From: Fructilactobacillus carniphilus
Lineage (GTDB): Bacteria > Bacillota > Bacilli > Lactobacillales > Lactobacillaceae
Assembly: GCF_024029675.1 (NCBI RefSeq)
Contig: NZ_CP097121.1
Location: forward strand, 496,001 to 560,000
DNA length: 64,000 nt
Reading direction: 5' to 3'
Every line of letters begins with the position of its first letter. Positions within the stretch are counted from its first letter, which is position 1. Shown here one piece after another: positions 53,892 through 63,479 of this stretch. The notes below the pieces were generated by a model that ran no database searches, had not been told where the DNA came from, and was given only the letters and a program-made list of their open reading frames with translations. A program made the translations under genes and the position numbers.

Positions 53892-54557
53892 TTAATGATT
53901 AAATCCAATGATCCACAAAGTTATTATAACAATAATTAAAACGTTTGCATAAATAAATCGTACTTTTTTTGTCAATAATTTTGATTGAGGCAGACCGATT
54001 GTAAAGCTCCCACAAAAACCACCCACGAGGCCACCTACATGGCCCCAAATATCAATGGTTGGTAAAAATAAATCGGAAACCAAGTTAATGATAATTAACA
54101 ATAAAAACGACTGGGCGGTTTGTTTAAACCACTGATTCTGAGGCAAAGTAATTCCCAGCATTAAAAAAGCTCCAAACAAACCGAATAATGAGGTACTACA
54201 ACCAGCCGAAACACTTCCATCACTACCAAAGGCAAAGCTAAACAAATTTCCCACGATTCCAGAACCTAAAAAGAGGACTAAAAATCGCCAGTGACCAAAG
54301 ATTCCCTCCAAAATCCGTCCCAAAAAGTACAGAGTCAGTAGATTGAGGGTCAAGTGTTGCCAACCAATATGAATAAAGATGGGGGTTATCAACCGCCACC
54401 ATTCTCCAGCTCTCACTAGTTGATTGACTTCCCCACCAAATTGAACCAAAGTGGTTAGGTTGGTAGTCCCTCCGGCAAAAGTCATGGCAATAAACACCAA
54501 AGTCATTACCACAATCAATGTCCACGTCACGATCGGTTGATTACGTAGTTTACTCAT
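53892..54557 (-). CDS. gluP: Rhomboid-family intramembrane serine protease
   Basis: 221 residues with six or seven membrane helices and no large extra domain. The active site is G-C-S121-T-S in AGCSTSLFGLFGAF, with H173 in WGHVGGLVGG; both catalytic residues are present. The start at 54557 has GTGGAGG upstream and overlaps fthC by 8 nt. Relatives cleave membrane substrates, but the natural target here is unknown. Confidence 0.92.
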   Translation of the reverse strand: MSKLRNQPIVTWTLIVVMTLVFIAMTFAGGTTNLTTLVQFGGEVNQLVRAGEWWRLITPIFIHIGWQHLTLNLLTLYFLGRILEGIFGHWRFLVLFLGSGIVGNLFSFAFGSDGSVSAGCSTSLFGLFGAFLMLGITLPQNQWFKQTAQSFLLLIIINLVSDLFLPTIDIWGHVGGLVGGFCGSFTIGLPQSKLLTKKVRFIYANVLIIVIITLWIIGFNH

Positions 54558-55092
54558 CGACATCCTCCACTAGTAATTGCTGCACCGGCACATCAAAGGA
54601 ATCTGTTTCCCAGGGAATCTCCAGTAACTGGTCTTTTTGCACTAAAGCAAGCGTTGCCCCTGGAAAATCAGCAAGAAAACGATCATAGAATCCACCGCCG
54701 TATCCAATCCGCTGGTGGTTTATAAGACAAAAGGCAACTCCCGGCACAATCACTAAATCAATTTGATTCATTGGAATTGGTTTCCCATTCGTTGGCTCAA
54801 TCACGCCAAACCTGGTCTTTGCCAGCTTAGTCTGATTCGTTAGCGGATAAAAACGCATGCGCCGACCGGAAAAAGTCCGGGGAATTAAAACTGTTTTACC
54901 AGCTTGTTGCGCTGCATTGATAAGCGGCTGCGTGGGAATTTCATGATCCATGCTCATGGTAACTGCCACGGTCTGAGCCGCCTGCCACTGGGGTGTGGCA
55001 AATAAGCGTTGATATAAATTTTGAAACCGATGGGGGTTAACCACCTGGCTCGTTAGCTTTTGTAGCATCTTAGTTCTAATTTCTGTTTTCAT
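54550..55092 (-). CDS. fthC: 5-formyltetrahydrofolate cyclo-ligase
   Basis: 180 residues. It converts 5-formyl-THF to 5,10-methenyl-THF with ATP. DLVIVPGVAFCLINHQRIGYGGGFYDRFL contains the phosphate-binding GYGGGFYDR, and IPTQPLINAAQQAGK is also typical. It is first in fthC-gluP-yqgQ-glcK. The ribosome binding site is weak. Confidence 0.93.
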   Translation of the reverse strand: MKTEIRTKMLQKLTSQVVNPHRFQNLYQRLFATPQWQAAQTVAVTMSMDHEIPTQPLINAAQQAGKTVLIPRTFSGRRMRFYPLTNQTKLAKTRFGVIEPTNGKPIPMNQIDLVIVPGVAFCLINHQRIGYGGGFYDRFLADFPGATLALVQKDQLLEIPWETDSFDVPVQQLLVEDVDE

Positions 55093-55107
55093 TTTTCGTT
55101 CCAGTTA

Positions 55108-55141
55108 ATAAAAAAGATTTTGGGCCACAGCCCAAAATCTT
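55108..55141 (-). terminator. Terminator after rpmG
   Basis: A perfect 12-bp stem AAGATTTTGGGC/GCCCAAAATCTT with a 4-nt loop, then T6 on the minus strand. It overlaps the rpmG stop codon by 2 nt. Confidence 0.9.
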
Positions 55142-55289
55142 ATTTTGTTTCCCGATGTAATGTAACTTTTCTTTCACGTGGGCAATACTTTTCTAATTCT
55201 AAACGGTCGGGGTTATTACGACGATTTTTAGAAGTTAAGTAATTGCGTTCGTGGCATTCAGTACATTCTAAAGTGATGTGTACACGCAT
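55140..55289 (-). CDS. rpmG: 50S ribosomal protein L33
   Basis: 49 residues. [53 protein letters not shown] sequence has C9, C12 and C36, a partial zinc pattern found in relatives. The gene is short. GGAGG precedes the ATG. It lies between the class B PBP gene and fthC. Confidence 0.96.
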   Translation of the reverse strand: MRVHITLECTECHERNYLTSKNRRNNPDRLELEKYCPRERKVTLHRETK

Positions 55290-55409
55290 GTTAAATACCT
55301 CCAAACAATGCTTTTTAGATTTATCAAATATAACAAATATTAGTCTACCATCTTTTCAGATTAATTTCTACCAATTAATCAAAGAAATGTTAAGTATTTC
55401 TACTTGACG

Positions 55410-57470
55410 CTAATTATCATAGTGTTGTACGTCTTTCCAGTAAGCTTGATAAATGTTTTTCGCTAAATCAGTATTATTATTTTCAGCATTGTTCGGCAAG
55501 TTCGTCATTGCCAAAGCTACGACTACTTGCGGGTGATCTGAAGGAGCATAGGAAGCCAAACTTAAGGTCGTCGTTTCTTGCCCGTTGTAGAAGGTTTGAG
55601 CCGTCCCTGTCTTGGCCGAAATCTCTGGCTTAATGCCTGCCAGGGCCCCTCCGGTCTTGTATTTATTGTGACCATGAACCACTTGATAGAGTCCCTGTTT
55701 AATGACCCGACTTTCATCAGTGCTCATTGGGACCGTGTTTAATACCTGCGGCATAATGGTTTCCCGAACTGCACCTAGTTTCCCGGTTTTGCCGTTCGTA
55801 CTCCGTACGTTTTCAACCACGTGCGGACGTAACCGATATCCACCGTTTGCAATGGTCGACATGTATTGGGCCACTTGTAATGTCGTGTAACCGTCATAGT
55901 TACCAAAGGATTCATCTAGTGACTTACCAATGTTAGCAAAGCCACCGGGTCCTTTAATCCCCGTCGTTTCGTTTGGTAGGTCAACTCCAGTTTTAACCCC
56001 GAGTCCGAACTGGTTAAAGTATCCCCGTTCAATGTTAAAGATATCTGGACTCATGTTCAACGGTGCCCCTTCAACATAGTGGTAACCCCCTTCTTTCATG
56101 GCTAATTGCATCATGTACGAGTTAGAAGAAACTTCTAGTGCATCCGAAGCAGTTAACGCAACATTGGCGGCTCCCGTCTTGTTGAACCAGGAACTCTTCG
56201 TAGTTCCCCCGTTTTTGATTGGCATATCGGTCAGGGTGCTACTTTCTGGGGTAATTACTTTACTCTTCAGTGCTCCATAAATCGTAGCACCTTTCACTAC
56301 CGAACCCATAGTAATGGAGCTGTTCATAACGCCAAGATCGTTTTGGGTTACCTTTCCAGTTTTCGGATCCCGGTTCACTCCAGCCATTCCAATAATGGCC
56401 CCCGTGTTAGGATTCATTACCACCGCGTACGTTCCAGTGGCATTCCCACCTGGCTGGGCTTTTTTCACCATATCTTGCAGTTCTTTTTGGAACTTACCGT
56501 TGATTGAAAGCTGCAAGTTATCACCCCGGCGGCCTGGATACTTCTTCACAGCTTTCACAATTTGATTGTCGCTATTAAGTTTGATGTCCGTTTGGGACTT
56601 AGAACCTCGTAAAGCTGGTTCATATTGCTCTTCCAAACTGTTATTTCCGGCTGCTTCATTTTGAGAATAACCTTGCGATAACAGCTGATTCATCCGACTA
56701 TCCGGCAATCCTACTTGATTAGAAGTAACCGTCCCGGTAATCGCCTGAATTTCTTTTCCGTCAGGATACTCACGCGTCCAATTCGTTCCCACTTGAACCC
56801 CTGGCAATTCCTTTGAATGTTCTCCCACCTTGGCAATTTCTTGGTTGCTAACGTGGTCGTACTTCACATAAGTCGTCGTTAAGCGGTACGCCCCACTCAT
56901 AGAAATGTAGATAGCAGCCGCATTTTTAAATTGAGCGGTCTCTTGGTATGGTGGATTTTTTTGAGCAATTTTTAGTTCCGCTTCCACCTTTTGGTCTGGA
57001 TTAAGATTCTGGGAGTTCGGAACCTGCTTGGCCATCTGGGTTTGATGTTCAGTACTAGCTAGATAGTACTGCGCCATCTGCTTCTTTGTTAATTTATTAG
57101 TGGGAACCTTAACAATCTTGCCCAGCTTCGTAGCCACTTGGTACATATCATTAACCGTTACTTTTGGCCCTCGAGTGTAAGTGATGGCTCGTTCCGTTTT
57201 ATTGCCAACCAATAATTTACCCGTGGAATCATAAATCATCCCCCGTTGAACGTTTCCATAGACGGTGGAGCTGTTATTTTTATTGACTGCTGACCTAAAG
57301 TAATTACCTTGAATTAGTTGCAAATCTGCTAATTTCCAAATTAAGACCGCAAACAAGGACCCCACCAACAGAAAAATCAAATTAAGTCGGAAGGGAATTC
57401 GCTTATTGCCAGTTTCTTGTCGTTTCGTTCGTGTTTTTTTCTTGAAAAATCTACCAAAGAAATTACCCAC
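55410..57470 (-). CDS. pbp2b: Class B penicillin-binding protein (transpeptidase)
   Basis: 686 residues. A basic cytoplasmic tail and one transmembrane anchor (about 29-47) are followed by a dimerisation domain and a transpeptidase. The active-site motifs are S390-V-V-K393, S448-S-N450 and K620-T-G622. It cross-links peptidoglycan in elongation or division. The start is GTG 57470, 7 nt after AAGAGGAG; the ATG at 57488 has none. A TG-extended promoter precedes it. Confidence 0.94.
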   Translation of the reverse strand: MGNFFGRFFKKKTRTKRQETGNKRIPFRLNLIFLLVGSLFAVLIWKLADLQLIQGNYFRSAVNKNNSSTVYGNVQRGMIYDSTGKLLVGNKTERAITYTRGPKVTVNDMYQVATKLGKIVKVPTNKLTKKQMAQYYLASTEHQTQMAKQVPNSQNLNPDQKVEAELKIAQKNPPYQETAQFKNAAAIYISMSGAYRLTTTYVKYDHVSNQEIAKVGEHSKELPGVQVGTNWTREYPDGKEIQAITGTVTSNQVGLPDSRMNQLLSQGYSQNEAAGNNSLEEQYEPALRGSKSQTDIKLNSDNQIVKAVKKYPGRRGDNLQLSINGKFQKELQDMVKKAQPGGNATGTYAVVMNPNTGAIIGMAGVNRDPKTGKVTQNDLGVMNSSITMGSVVKGATIYGALKSKVITPESSTLTDMPIKNGGTTKSSWFNKTGAANVALTASDALEVSSNSYMMQLAMKEGGYHYVEGAPLNMSPDIFNIERGYFNQFGLGVKTGVDLPNETTGIKGPGGFANIGKSLDESFGNYDGYTTLQVAQYMSTIANGGYRLRPHVVENVRSTNGKTGKLGAVRETIMPQVLNTVPMSTDESRVIKQGLYQVVHGHNKYKTGGALAGIKPEISAKTGTAQTFYNGQETTTLSLASYAPSDHPQVVVALAMTNLPNNAENNNTDLAKNIYQAYWKDVQHYDN

Positions 57471-57535
57471 GATGTTGCTCCTCTTCATTTTGTATTTTCA
57501 TTAATCAGTGATTGCCTCAGAAGACAACTACTCAC

Positions 57536-57564
57536 ATTATCACATTATCCCGAATTAACCGCAA
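57536..57564 (-). promoter_or_regulatory. Promoter of the class B PBP gene
   Basis: TTGCGG, 17 bp, GATAAT with TG one base before (minus strand). It lies between the greA terminator and the PBP start. Confidence 0.5.
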
Positions 57565-57603
57565 TCTGATTATTCTTAAAGTTAACTTAAATCTTACCCA
57601 CAA

Positions 57604-57637
57604 GAAAAAAACTCGCGAAAGGCAAACCTTTGCGAGT
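57604..57637 (-). terminator. Terminator after greA
   Basis: ACTCGCGAAAGG pairs with CCTTTGCGAGT with one bulge, 4-nt loop, then T7 on the minus strand. Confidence 0.87.
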
Positions 57638-57652
57638 CTTCTTACTTGGTCA

Positions 57653-58129
57653 TTATTGAACGGAAATAATTTGAACGTGCATTACTCCGTCAGGAATTTC
57701 GATGTCAACCTCTTCACCCACCTTGTGGCCTAACAAGCCCTTGGCAATTGGTGAATCGTTGGAAACTTTACCAGACAATGGATCTGCTTCCGCTGCCCCG
57801 ACAATTTGGTAAGTTTCTGGTTCTTCATCTGGAAGTTCCTTAAATTCAACCGTTTTTCCCACACTCACTTCATCACTAGCGGTTTGTTCTTCATCAACCA
57901 CTTCTGCAAATTGGAGCATGTGTTCAACCGTGTTAATCCGACTTTCCAGTAATGCTTGTTCATTTTTAGCTGATTTGTACTCAGAATTTTCGGACAAATC
58001 GCCGTAGCTTCGCGCAATTTTAATTTGTTCAATTACGTGGGGACGCTGGTTAGTCTTTAAATCTTCTAACTCAGCTTCAAGTTTCACTTTCCCCTCTTTG
58101 GTCATTGGATATACTTTATCTTCAGCCAT
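57653..58129 (-). CDS. greA: Transcription elongation factor GreA
   Basis: 158 residues. An N-terminal coiled coil with the acidic tip ([20 protein letters not shown]) and a C-terminal FKBP-like domain. It rescues backtracked RNA polymerase. TGAGGTGG precedes the ATG. It follows udk, as in lactobacilli. Confidence 0.97.
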   Translation of the reverse strand: MAEDKVYPMTKEGKVKLEAELEDLKTNQRPHVIEQIKIARSYGDLSENSEYKSAKNEQALLESRINTVEHMLQFAEVVDEEQTASDEVSVGKTVEFKELPDEEPETYQIVGAAEADPLSGKVSNDSPIAKGLLGHKVGEEVDIEIPDGVMHVQIISVQ

Positions 58130-58160
58130 TGTTCCACCTCAATTATTTTAGTCAACTTAG

Positions 58161-58189
58161 AATTTATCACGAACCTCGTTCATTAGCAA
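58161..58189 (-). promoter_or_regulatory. Possible promoter of greA
   Basis: TTGCTA, 17 bp, TAAATT on the minus strand in the udk-greA gap. Both boxes match 4 of 6 positions. Confidence 0.4.
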
Positions 58190-58197
58190 ATAAAAAG

Positions 58198-58857
58198 TTA
58201 CTCAGCCAGTAAAGGACCTTCGTCATCTGTTCCTAGGATTGCTTTAATTTTAGTAGCCAGTAAATCAATGGCAACGTTATTTTTACCACCGCGGGGAATA
58301 ATGATATCAGCATATCGCTTGGATGGTTCCACAAATTGTTGATACATGGGACGAACCGTTCCTAGATATTGTTGAATAATTGAATCCAAAGACCGTCCCC
58401 GTTCTTCTGTATCCCGTTGAATTCGTCTGATTAATCGAATATCGTCATCCGTATCCACAAACACCTTAATGTCCATTAGATCACGCAATCTAGGATCATT
58501 GAGCGTCAAAATTCCCTCCAGAATAATCACGTCCGTGGGCTCTTGTCGTTCCGTTTTATCGCTCCGCGTAAATTGGGAATAATCATAAACTGGCTTTTCG
58601 ATTGTTTCGTAGTTCAATAACCGCTCGAGTTGATCAACCAGCAAATCGTTATCAAAGGCATCCGGATGGTCATAATTAACCTTTTTTCGCTCAGCCATGC
58701 TCATCTCGGCTTGATCTTTGTAATATGAATCTTGTTGAATAATGGAAATGGAATGACCTAGGAGACGTTGTAAAATTGCCCGACTTACCGTCGTTTTCCC
58801 GCTACTAGAACCACCCGTAACTCCAATAATCACGGGCCGTTTTTGCTTAGTTGCCAT
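58198..58857 (-). CDS. udk: Uridine kinase
   Basis: 219 residues. It phosphorylates uridine and cytidine. P-loop [14 protein letters not shown] is at 13-26, with YDHPDAFD and the lid [17 protein letters not shown] precedes the ATG. It lies between pheT and greA. Confidence 0.95.
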   Translation of the reverse strand: MATKQKRPVIIGVTGGSSSGKTTVSRAILQRLLGHSISIIQQDSYYKDQAEMSMAERKKVNYDHPDAFDNDLLVDQLERLLNYETIEKPVYDYSQFTRSDKTERQEPTDVIILEGILTLNDPRLRDLMDIKVFVDTDDDIRLIRRIQRDTEERGRSLDSIIQQYLGTVRPMYQQFVEPSKRYADIIIPRGGKNNVAIDLLATKIKAILGTDDEGPLLAE

Positions 58858-58877
58858 CAGTCGTTCAGCCTTTCTAC

Positions 58878-61292
58878 TTATCTGATTTCTGCGTTGAGTT
58901 CTGTTTGTAAATGTTGTTCCACTTTGGTCATGGCTTGATTTACCACGTCGTCCTGCAACGTTGCCTGTGGATTTTCAAAACTTAATGTATATGCCAAGGA
59001 CTTCTGCCCCGCTGGAACGTGTTCACCGACATAAACGTCAAATAGACTTACGTCATGCAAGTAGGCGCCCCCGCGTTTCCAGATGATAGTTTCAATTTGT
59101 TCATTTGTAACATCATCAGCAACTAACATGGCAATATCTCGTTTGATTCCAGGCAAGGAACTTACTACTTGATATTGCGCTTCGTGTTTAGGTGCCGCCA
59201 TTAAGCGATCAAAATCTAATTCAAAGACATAAGTTGGTTTCACCTTAAACTGCTTAGCAGTGCTGGGATGAACCTGACCGAGAAAACCAATAACTTCATC
59301 ATCCAGTTTGATCAAGGCTGTCCGACCAGGGTGCATTTGCGCTAACTGTTCCGTTGGTTCGTACGTAATTGTTCCTTGGAGTGACAATGTTTGCAAGTAC
59401 TGGGCAACGATTCCTTTCAATAGGAAGAAATCGACCGGACGAACCTGTTGGTTCCAACTAGCGGTGGGCATGGTACCAGAAATTGCTCCGGCAACGTGTT
59501 CCACTTCGGTCGGTCGAATCTGATCTTCCTGATCTTTGTAGAATACCCGACCTTGTTCATACAGGGGAACGTTTTCCACTCCGCGAGCTTGGTTGTAAGC
59601 AACATCGTCCAGTAAGCCACTGACCAGGTTCATCCGGAGCACCGAGTGATCCTTAGTCATTGGCCATTGCAAGTCAGTAGAAAAACTCTGCTGTAACATG
59701 AACATGGTGGCCTTTTCGGGCGTCGTCAGTGAGTAAGAAATGGCATGATTAAGTCCCATCCCCTGTAACGTTTGCCGTGATTTCCGCATGGCTTGTTGGT
59801 TCGGGGTTAATCCCCCTTCGGTCGTTTGAGTTACTGGTAAAGTTGCTGGAATGCTGTCATAGCCATAAATCCGGGCCACTTCTTCAATTAAATCAGCATC
59901 AATTTGTAAGTCCCAGCAGCGTGTCGGAATGGTAACCGTAAATTCACCGTGGTTATCGACTACGCCAAAGCCCAACCGGGTAAAAATTTCGTTAATCGTG
60001 GCCGCACTCAAATCGGTCCCTAACACGTGGTTAATTCGGGATGCCGTTATCTTAATCACTTGTTCCGTCACCGGAGCTTGACTTCCAGTAACTACGCCCT
60101 GGCTAGCCTGCCCGTCAGCTAGAGATTGAATCATTCCCGCTGCATAATTAAGGGCCGTAATGACGTCGCCGTGATCAACTCCCCGCTCAAAGCGTTGGGA
60201 AGCATCAGTGTGGAGGTTCTCATTTTGGGCCATTTTCCGAGTCAATACAGGATCAAATACTCCGGCTTCTAAGACAATCGTGGTGGTCTCTTTGGTAACC
60301 CGAGTCGGATCACCTCCCATTAAACCCGCCAGTGCGACTGGTTGGTCACCGCTAGCGATTACCACGTCTTGTTCGTTTAGTTCACGTTCTGCTTCATCCA
60401 GTGTAGTGATTTTTTCCCCCGGATGGGCCCGTCTAACTGCTAAATTAGCCGCAGGTAATTGGCTTAAATCATAGGCGTGTAATGGTTGTCCCAGGAATAG
60501 CATCACGTAGTTCGTAACGTCCACCACGTTGTTAATTGGCTTAATTCCAGCGTTCCAGAGCCGGATTTGTAACCAAAGGGGACTCGGATGAACTTGCACG
60601 TTTTTGACCACTTGTAAGTGATACTGACTAGCTAGTTGCTCGTCAGCAATTGCAGCAATTGCAGCTGCACTGCTCTCCTGACCCGTTGCCGCTTCCGGTT
60701 GTACCATAAAGTCCGATTTTTGATCCAACACAGCGGCTAAATCATAGACAACTCCACGCATGCTCAGCATGTCACCACGATTGGGAGTTACGTCTAGGTC
60801 TAACATGGGATCATTCATGCCTAGGTAGTCATAAACTTCATCACCTAACTTAGCATCATCGGGTAAGAAGTAAATCCCGTCCTTCCATTCATCGGGAACG
60901 ACATCCTTGGGAAATCCAATTTCATCTAAGGCACAAATCATACCGTCGGACTTAACCCCACGCATCTTAGCCTTTTTAATCTTTACGTTGCCGGCTACCC
61001 GAGCCCCGGGCATGGCCACAATCACCTTTTTACCGACTTCAACGTTTGGAGCTCCACACACGATTTGTTGTGGTTCGGCTGCGCCCACATCAACCTGACA
61101 AATGTTCAAGTGACCGGCATCTGGGTGTTTTTCCATGGATAAAATTTGGCCGACGATTAACTTTTTCAATCCGGTACTTCGTTTTGTAACAGAATCTACT
61201 TCAACCGAAGTCCGTTCAATCTTTTCTCCCAATGCTTCTGGATCAAGTTTGAGCTTCAGGTACTGGCTTAACCAATCATACGAAAGTAACAT
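58878..61292 (-). CDS. pheT: Phenylalanyl-tRNA synthetase beta subunit
   Basis: 804 residues. An N-terminal tRNA-binding/EMAP-like domain (about 39-150) is followed by the B3/B4 editing region, B5 domain and the C-terminal FDX-ACB anticodon-binding domain ([14 protein letters not shown]...). AGGAGG precedes the ATG. It follows pheS and is under T-box control. Confidence 0.97.
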   Translation of the reverse strand: MLLSYDWLSQYLKLKLDPEALGEKIERTSVEVDSVTKRSTGLKKLIVGQILSMEKHPDAGHLNICQVDVGAAEPQQIVCGAPNVEVGKKVIVAMPGARVAGNVKIKKAKMRGVKSDGMICALDEIGFPKDVVPDEWKDGIYFLPDDAKLGDEVYDYLGMNDPMLDLDVTPNRGDMLSMRGVVYDLAAVLDQKSDFMVQPEAATGQESSAAAIAAIADEQLASQYHLQVVKNVQVHPSPLWLQIRLWNAGIKPINNVVDVTNYVMLFLGQPLHAYDLSQLPAANLAVRRAHPGEKITTLDEAERELNEQDVVIASGDQPVALAGLMGGDPTRVTKETTTIVLEAGVFDPVLTRKMAQNENLHTDASQRFERGVDHGDVITALNYAAGMIQSLADGQASQGVVTGSQAPVTEQVIKITASRINHVLGTDLSAATINEIFTRLGFGVVDNHGEFTVTIPTRCWDLQIDADLIEEVARIYGYDSIPATLPVTQTTEGGLTPNQQAMRKSRQTLQGMGLNHAISYSLTTPEKATMFMLQQSFSTDLQWPMTKDHSVLRMNLVSGLLDDVAYNQARGVENVPLYEQGRVFYKDQEDQIRPTEVEHVAGAISGTMPTASWNQQVRPVDFFLLKGIVAQYLQTLSLQGTITYEPTEQLAQMHPGRTALIKLDDEVIGFLGQVHPSTAKQFKVKPTYVFELDFDRLMAAPKHEAQYQVVSSLPGIKRDIAMLVADDVTNEQIETIIWKRGGAYLHDVSLFDVYVGEHVPAGQKSLAYTLSFENPQATLQDDVVNQAMTKVEQHLQTELNAEIR

Positions 61293-61306
61293 TCTTCATC
61301 CTCCTG

Positions 61307-62344
61307 TTAGTCAAATTGCGTCAAGAATTTCAGGTTGTTCAAGTAGAAATCTCGAATATCGGTGACACCGTATTTCAGCATTGCAAACCGATCGGGACCC
61401 ACTCCAAAGGCAAAGCCGCCGTATTCGTGTGGATCAACTCCAGCCATTTTTAAAACGTTCGGATGAACCATGCCGGCTCCCAGCACTTCAATCCAACCAG
61501 AGCCCTTGCAAACAGCACAGCCCTTACCACCACAATTCATGCACGTGATGTCAGCTTCCACGGATGGTTCCGTAAATGGGAAATAGCTGGGCCGTAATCG
61601 CACTTGAAATTTATCTCCAAAGAGCGCATGCGTCATGGCAGCTAACGTTCCCTTTAAGTCGGCCATCGTAATGTGTTTATCAATCACGATTCCTTCCACT
61701 TGGTGAAACTGGTGAGAATGAGTGGGATCATCGGTATCCCGCCGGAATACGACTCCGGGAGAAATCATCTTTAGTGGTCCCTGGCTAAAGTCATGCGTTT
61801 CTAGTGCCCGCGCCTGCATTGGAGAGGTGTGGGTCCGCATTAAAATCTCCTTAGTGATGTAGAACGTATCCTGCATGTCACGAGCGGGATGATCCTTTGG
61901 TAAGTTCATCATCTCAAAGTTATAGTGTTCTTCTTCGACTTCCGGACCACTTAAAACCTGATACCCCATGCCGATGAAAATATCTTCGATTTCATCAATG
62001 ATCTTTTGAATCACGTGGGGGTGTCCAAATGGAATTTGGTCTCCTGGCAAGGTGACGTCAATCTTTTCTGCAGCTAATTTTTGATTCAAGGCCGCCGTTT
62101 CTAAGGCCGATAGCTTCGTTTCTAGCGCAGTGGTTAATTCATCCCGAATCTGATTAGCTAGACTCCCTGCCGTTGGACGTTCTTCGACGGGTAACTTGGC
62201 AATTCCGCGAAGTGTTTGGGTAATTGAACCCTTTTTCCCCAGAAGTTGCACCTTAATTTGGTTTAATTTCTTTTGATCGGTCGCAGCCTCAATCTGCTGC
62301 AAACCATTGTCCTTAATCGTTTCTAACTCCGTTTGCAAACTCAT
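61307..62344 (-). CDS. pheS: Phenylalanyl-tRNA synthetase alpha subunit
   Basis: 345 residues, class II synthetase catalytic subunit. The N-terminal coiled coil and the motifs HPARDMQDTFY, LLRTHTSPMQ-type and GGFAFGVGPDRFAML are typical. AAAGGAGG precedes the ATG. Charges tRNA-Phe with pheT as an alpha2beta2 enzyme. Confidence 0.97.
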   Translation of the reverse strand: MSLQTELETIKDNGLQQIEAATDQKKLNQIKVQLLGKKGSITQTLRGIAKLPVEERPTAGSLANQIRDELTTALETKLSALETAALNQKLAAEKIDVTLPGDQIPFGHPHVIQKIIDEIEDIFIGMGYQVLSGPEVEEEHYNFEMMNLPKDHPARDMQDTFYITKEILMRTHTSPMQARALETHDFSQGPLKMISPGVVFRRDTDDPTHSHQFHQVEGIVIDKHITMADLKGTLAAMTHALFGDKFQVRLRPSYFPFTEPSVEADITCMNCGGKGCAVCKGSGWIEVLGAGMVHPNVLKMAGVDPHEYGGFAFGVGPDRFAMLKYGVTDIRDFYLNNLKFLTQFD

Positions 62345-62370
62345 GGAAATCCTCCTTTAATTTTGTCCAG

Positions 62371-62587
62371 AAAAAAAGCTCCACCCCAGACCGGGACGAA
62401 GCTTCGCGTTACCACCCAAATTCGTAGGTTTCCCTACGCACTCATTTGATGGATAACGATCACCAGTCGGACATTTTTCAGCATGATGCCTACAGCCACA
62501 AGCGAATTCGGTTTCTTTGATCACTTTCAGCCTCCATGATCTCTCTGTCACAGTAGAAACTTACTACCTCTTTGACTATCGTAGTTA
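62371..62587 (-). promoter_or_regulatory. T-box riboswitch for phenylalanine (pheST leader)
   Basis: The leader has an antiterminator T-box GGGTGGTAACGCG (62417-62405), a terminator AAGCTTCGTCCC/GGGGTGGAGCTT with T6 (62404-62371), and a Stem I in which a GAA-TTC-G segment puts TTC (Phe, 62506-62504) at the specifier position. Uncharged tRNA-Phe would stabilise the antiterminator and switch on pheST. Confidence 0.92.
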
Positions 62588-62592
62588 CTAAA

Positions 62593-62621
62593 AATATAAA
62601 TCATTCTGGACAGTGGGTCAA
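62593..62621 (-). promoter_or_regulatory. Promoter of the pheST T-box leader
   Basis: TTGACC, 17 bp, TATATT on the minus strand. The -35 box overlaps the end of the HxlR gene, so pheST has its own promoter in a tightly packed junction. Confidence 0.8.
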
Positions 62622-62962
62622 GCTTCATCGTTGCCATTACACCATTTATCTGCCCAATCATGAGTGGCTTCCATTACCGGACGTAAATCTTGTCCTTTGG
62701 GAGTTAAATCATACAAAATCAATGCTGAATCATCACTGGTCTTTCTAGTAACAATGTCATAACCCTGCAATTCCTTTAACCGGGCCGTTAGAACGCGATC
62801 ACTACAATTAGGAACCTTTAAGGCTAGTTCTCCAAACCGGAGTGGTCCACTCACCAATAAAGATTGAATGATCATTCCGTTCCACTTGCGCCCTAAAATT
62901 TGGAATGCTTCCTGAAAGCTAGCACATAAACAGGTTTCGTCCCTCATTCGTCTTTTTCCCAT
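62618..62962 (-). CDS. HxlR-family transcriptional regulator
   Basis: 114 residues, a winged helix. CLCASFQEAFQILGRKWNGMIIQSLL has the conserved cysteine region (C11, C13) and GRKW motif; FGELALKVPNCSDRVLTARLKELQ is the recognition helix region. Such factors respond to redox or aldehyde stress, but the target is unknown. The start at 62962 has AAGGAGG upstream. It follows the HD gene by 21 nt. Confidence 0.9.
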   Translation of the reverse strand: MGKRRMRDETCLCASFQEAFQILGRKWNGMIIQSLLVSGPLRFGELALKVPNCSDRVLTARLKELQGYDIVTRKTSDDSALILYDLTPKGQDLRPVMEATHDWADKWCNGNDEA

Positions 62963-62983
62963 CGAAAGGGCCTCCTTAATCAA

Positions 62984-63466
62984 TTATTTTTTCAAAGCTT
63001 TTTTTACTTTACTTTCCAGTGGGGTCATAAATTCATTAACCGCCGCATAATCGTCTACCAAAGATACGATGACACTTTCCTTATACTTAGGCCGAGCCAA
63101 AGTTAACCCCCACATATGTTTCAAAATAATGTCTTCTTCTTTGGGAGTTAACTGGGTAATTTTTTTGGCATTTCTTAGCGCCACCCGGGGATGAATAAAG
63201 GCGTGACTTCCCACTGCAAACTTAGTCGTCCGCCAGTCGTAATAAAACAAGTCGTGCAACAAGCCCCCTCGAGCGGCTGCCCGGTAGTCCAGGTTCATTC
63301 GTTTGGCAATTCGATAACTTTCATAGGAAACATACAAGCAATGCTTTAAGCGCGTCGAATGATGATGTTGGGTATAGTTCGCTAGTTTTTGCACCGCGGG
63401 CGCTTCCAATAAATCCTGGACGCAACTCAAGTATTCCGGATCATTGCGCCAATCAGTTTTAGTCAT
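62984..63466 (-). CDS. HD-domain hydrolase (YedJ/YfbR-like)
   Basis: 160 residues. The HD pair H71-D72 in GLLHDLFYYDW, an upstream H42 and later histidines (H88, H92) fit a metal-dependent phosphohydrolase. The substrate is unknown; it could be a nucleotide. GAGGTGA precedes the ATG. It lies between a SpoU methylase and the HxlR gene and is probably co-transcribed. Confidence 0.85.
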   Translation of the reverse strand: MTKTDWRNDPEYLSCVQDLLEAPAVQKLANYTQHHHSTRLKHCLYVSYESYRIAKRMNLDYRAAARGGLLHDLFYYDWRTTKFAVGSHAFIHPRVALRNAKKITQLTPKEEDIILKHMWGLTLARPKYKESVIVSLVDDYAAVNEFMTPLESKVKKALKK

Positions 63467-63479
63467 TTTCTCACCTCGT

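Noticed and set aside
55140..55289. Loss of the fourth zinc ligand in L33
   Set aside because: Related Bacillota L33 proteins show the same three-cysteine pattern, so it is not a clear defect.
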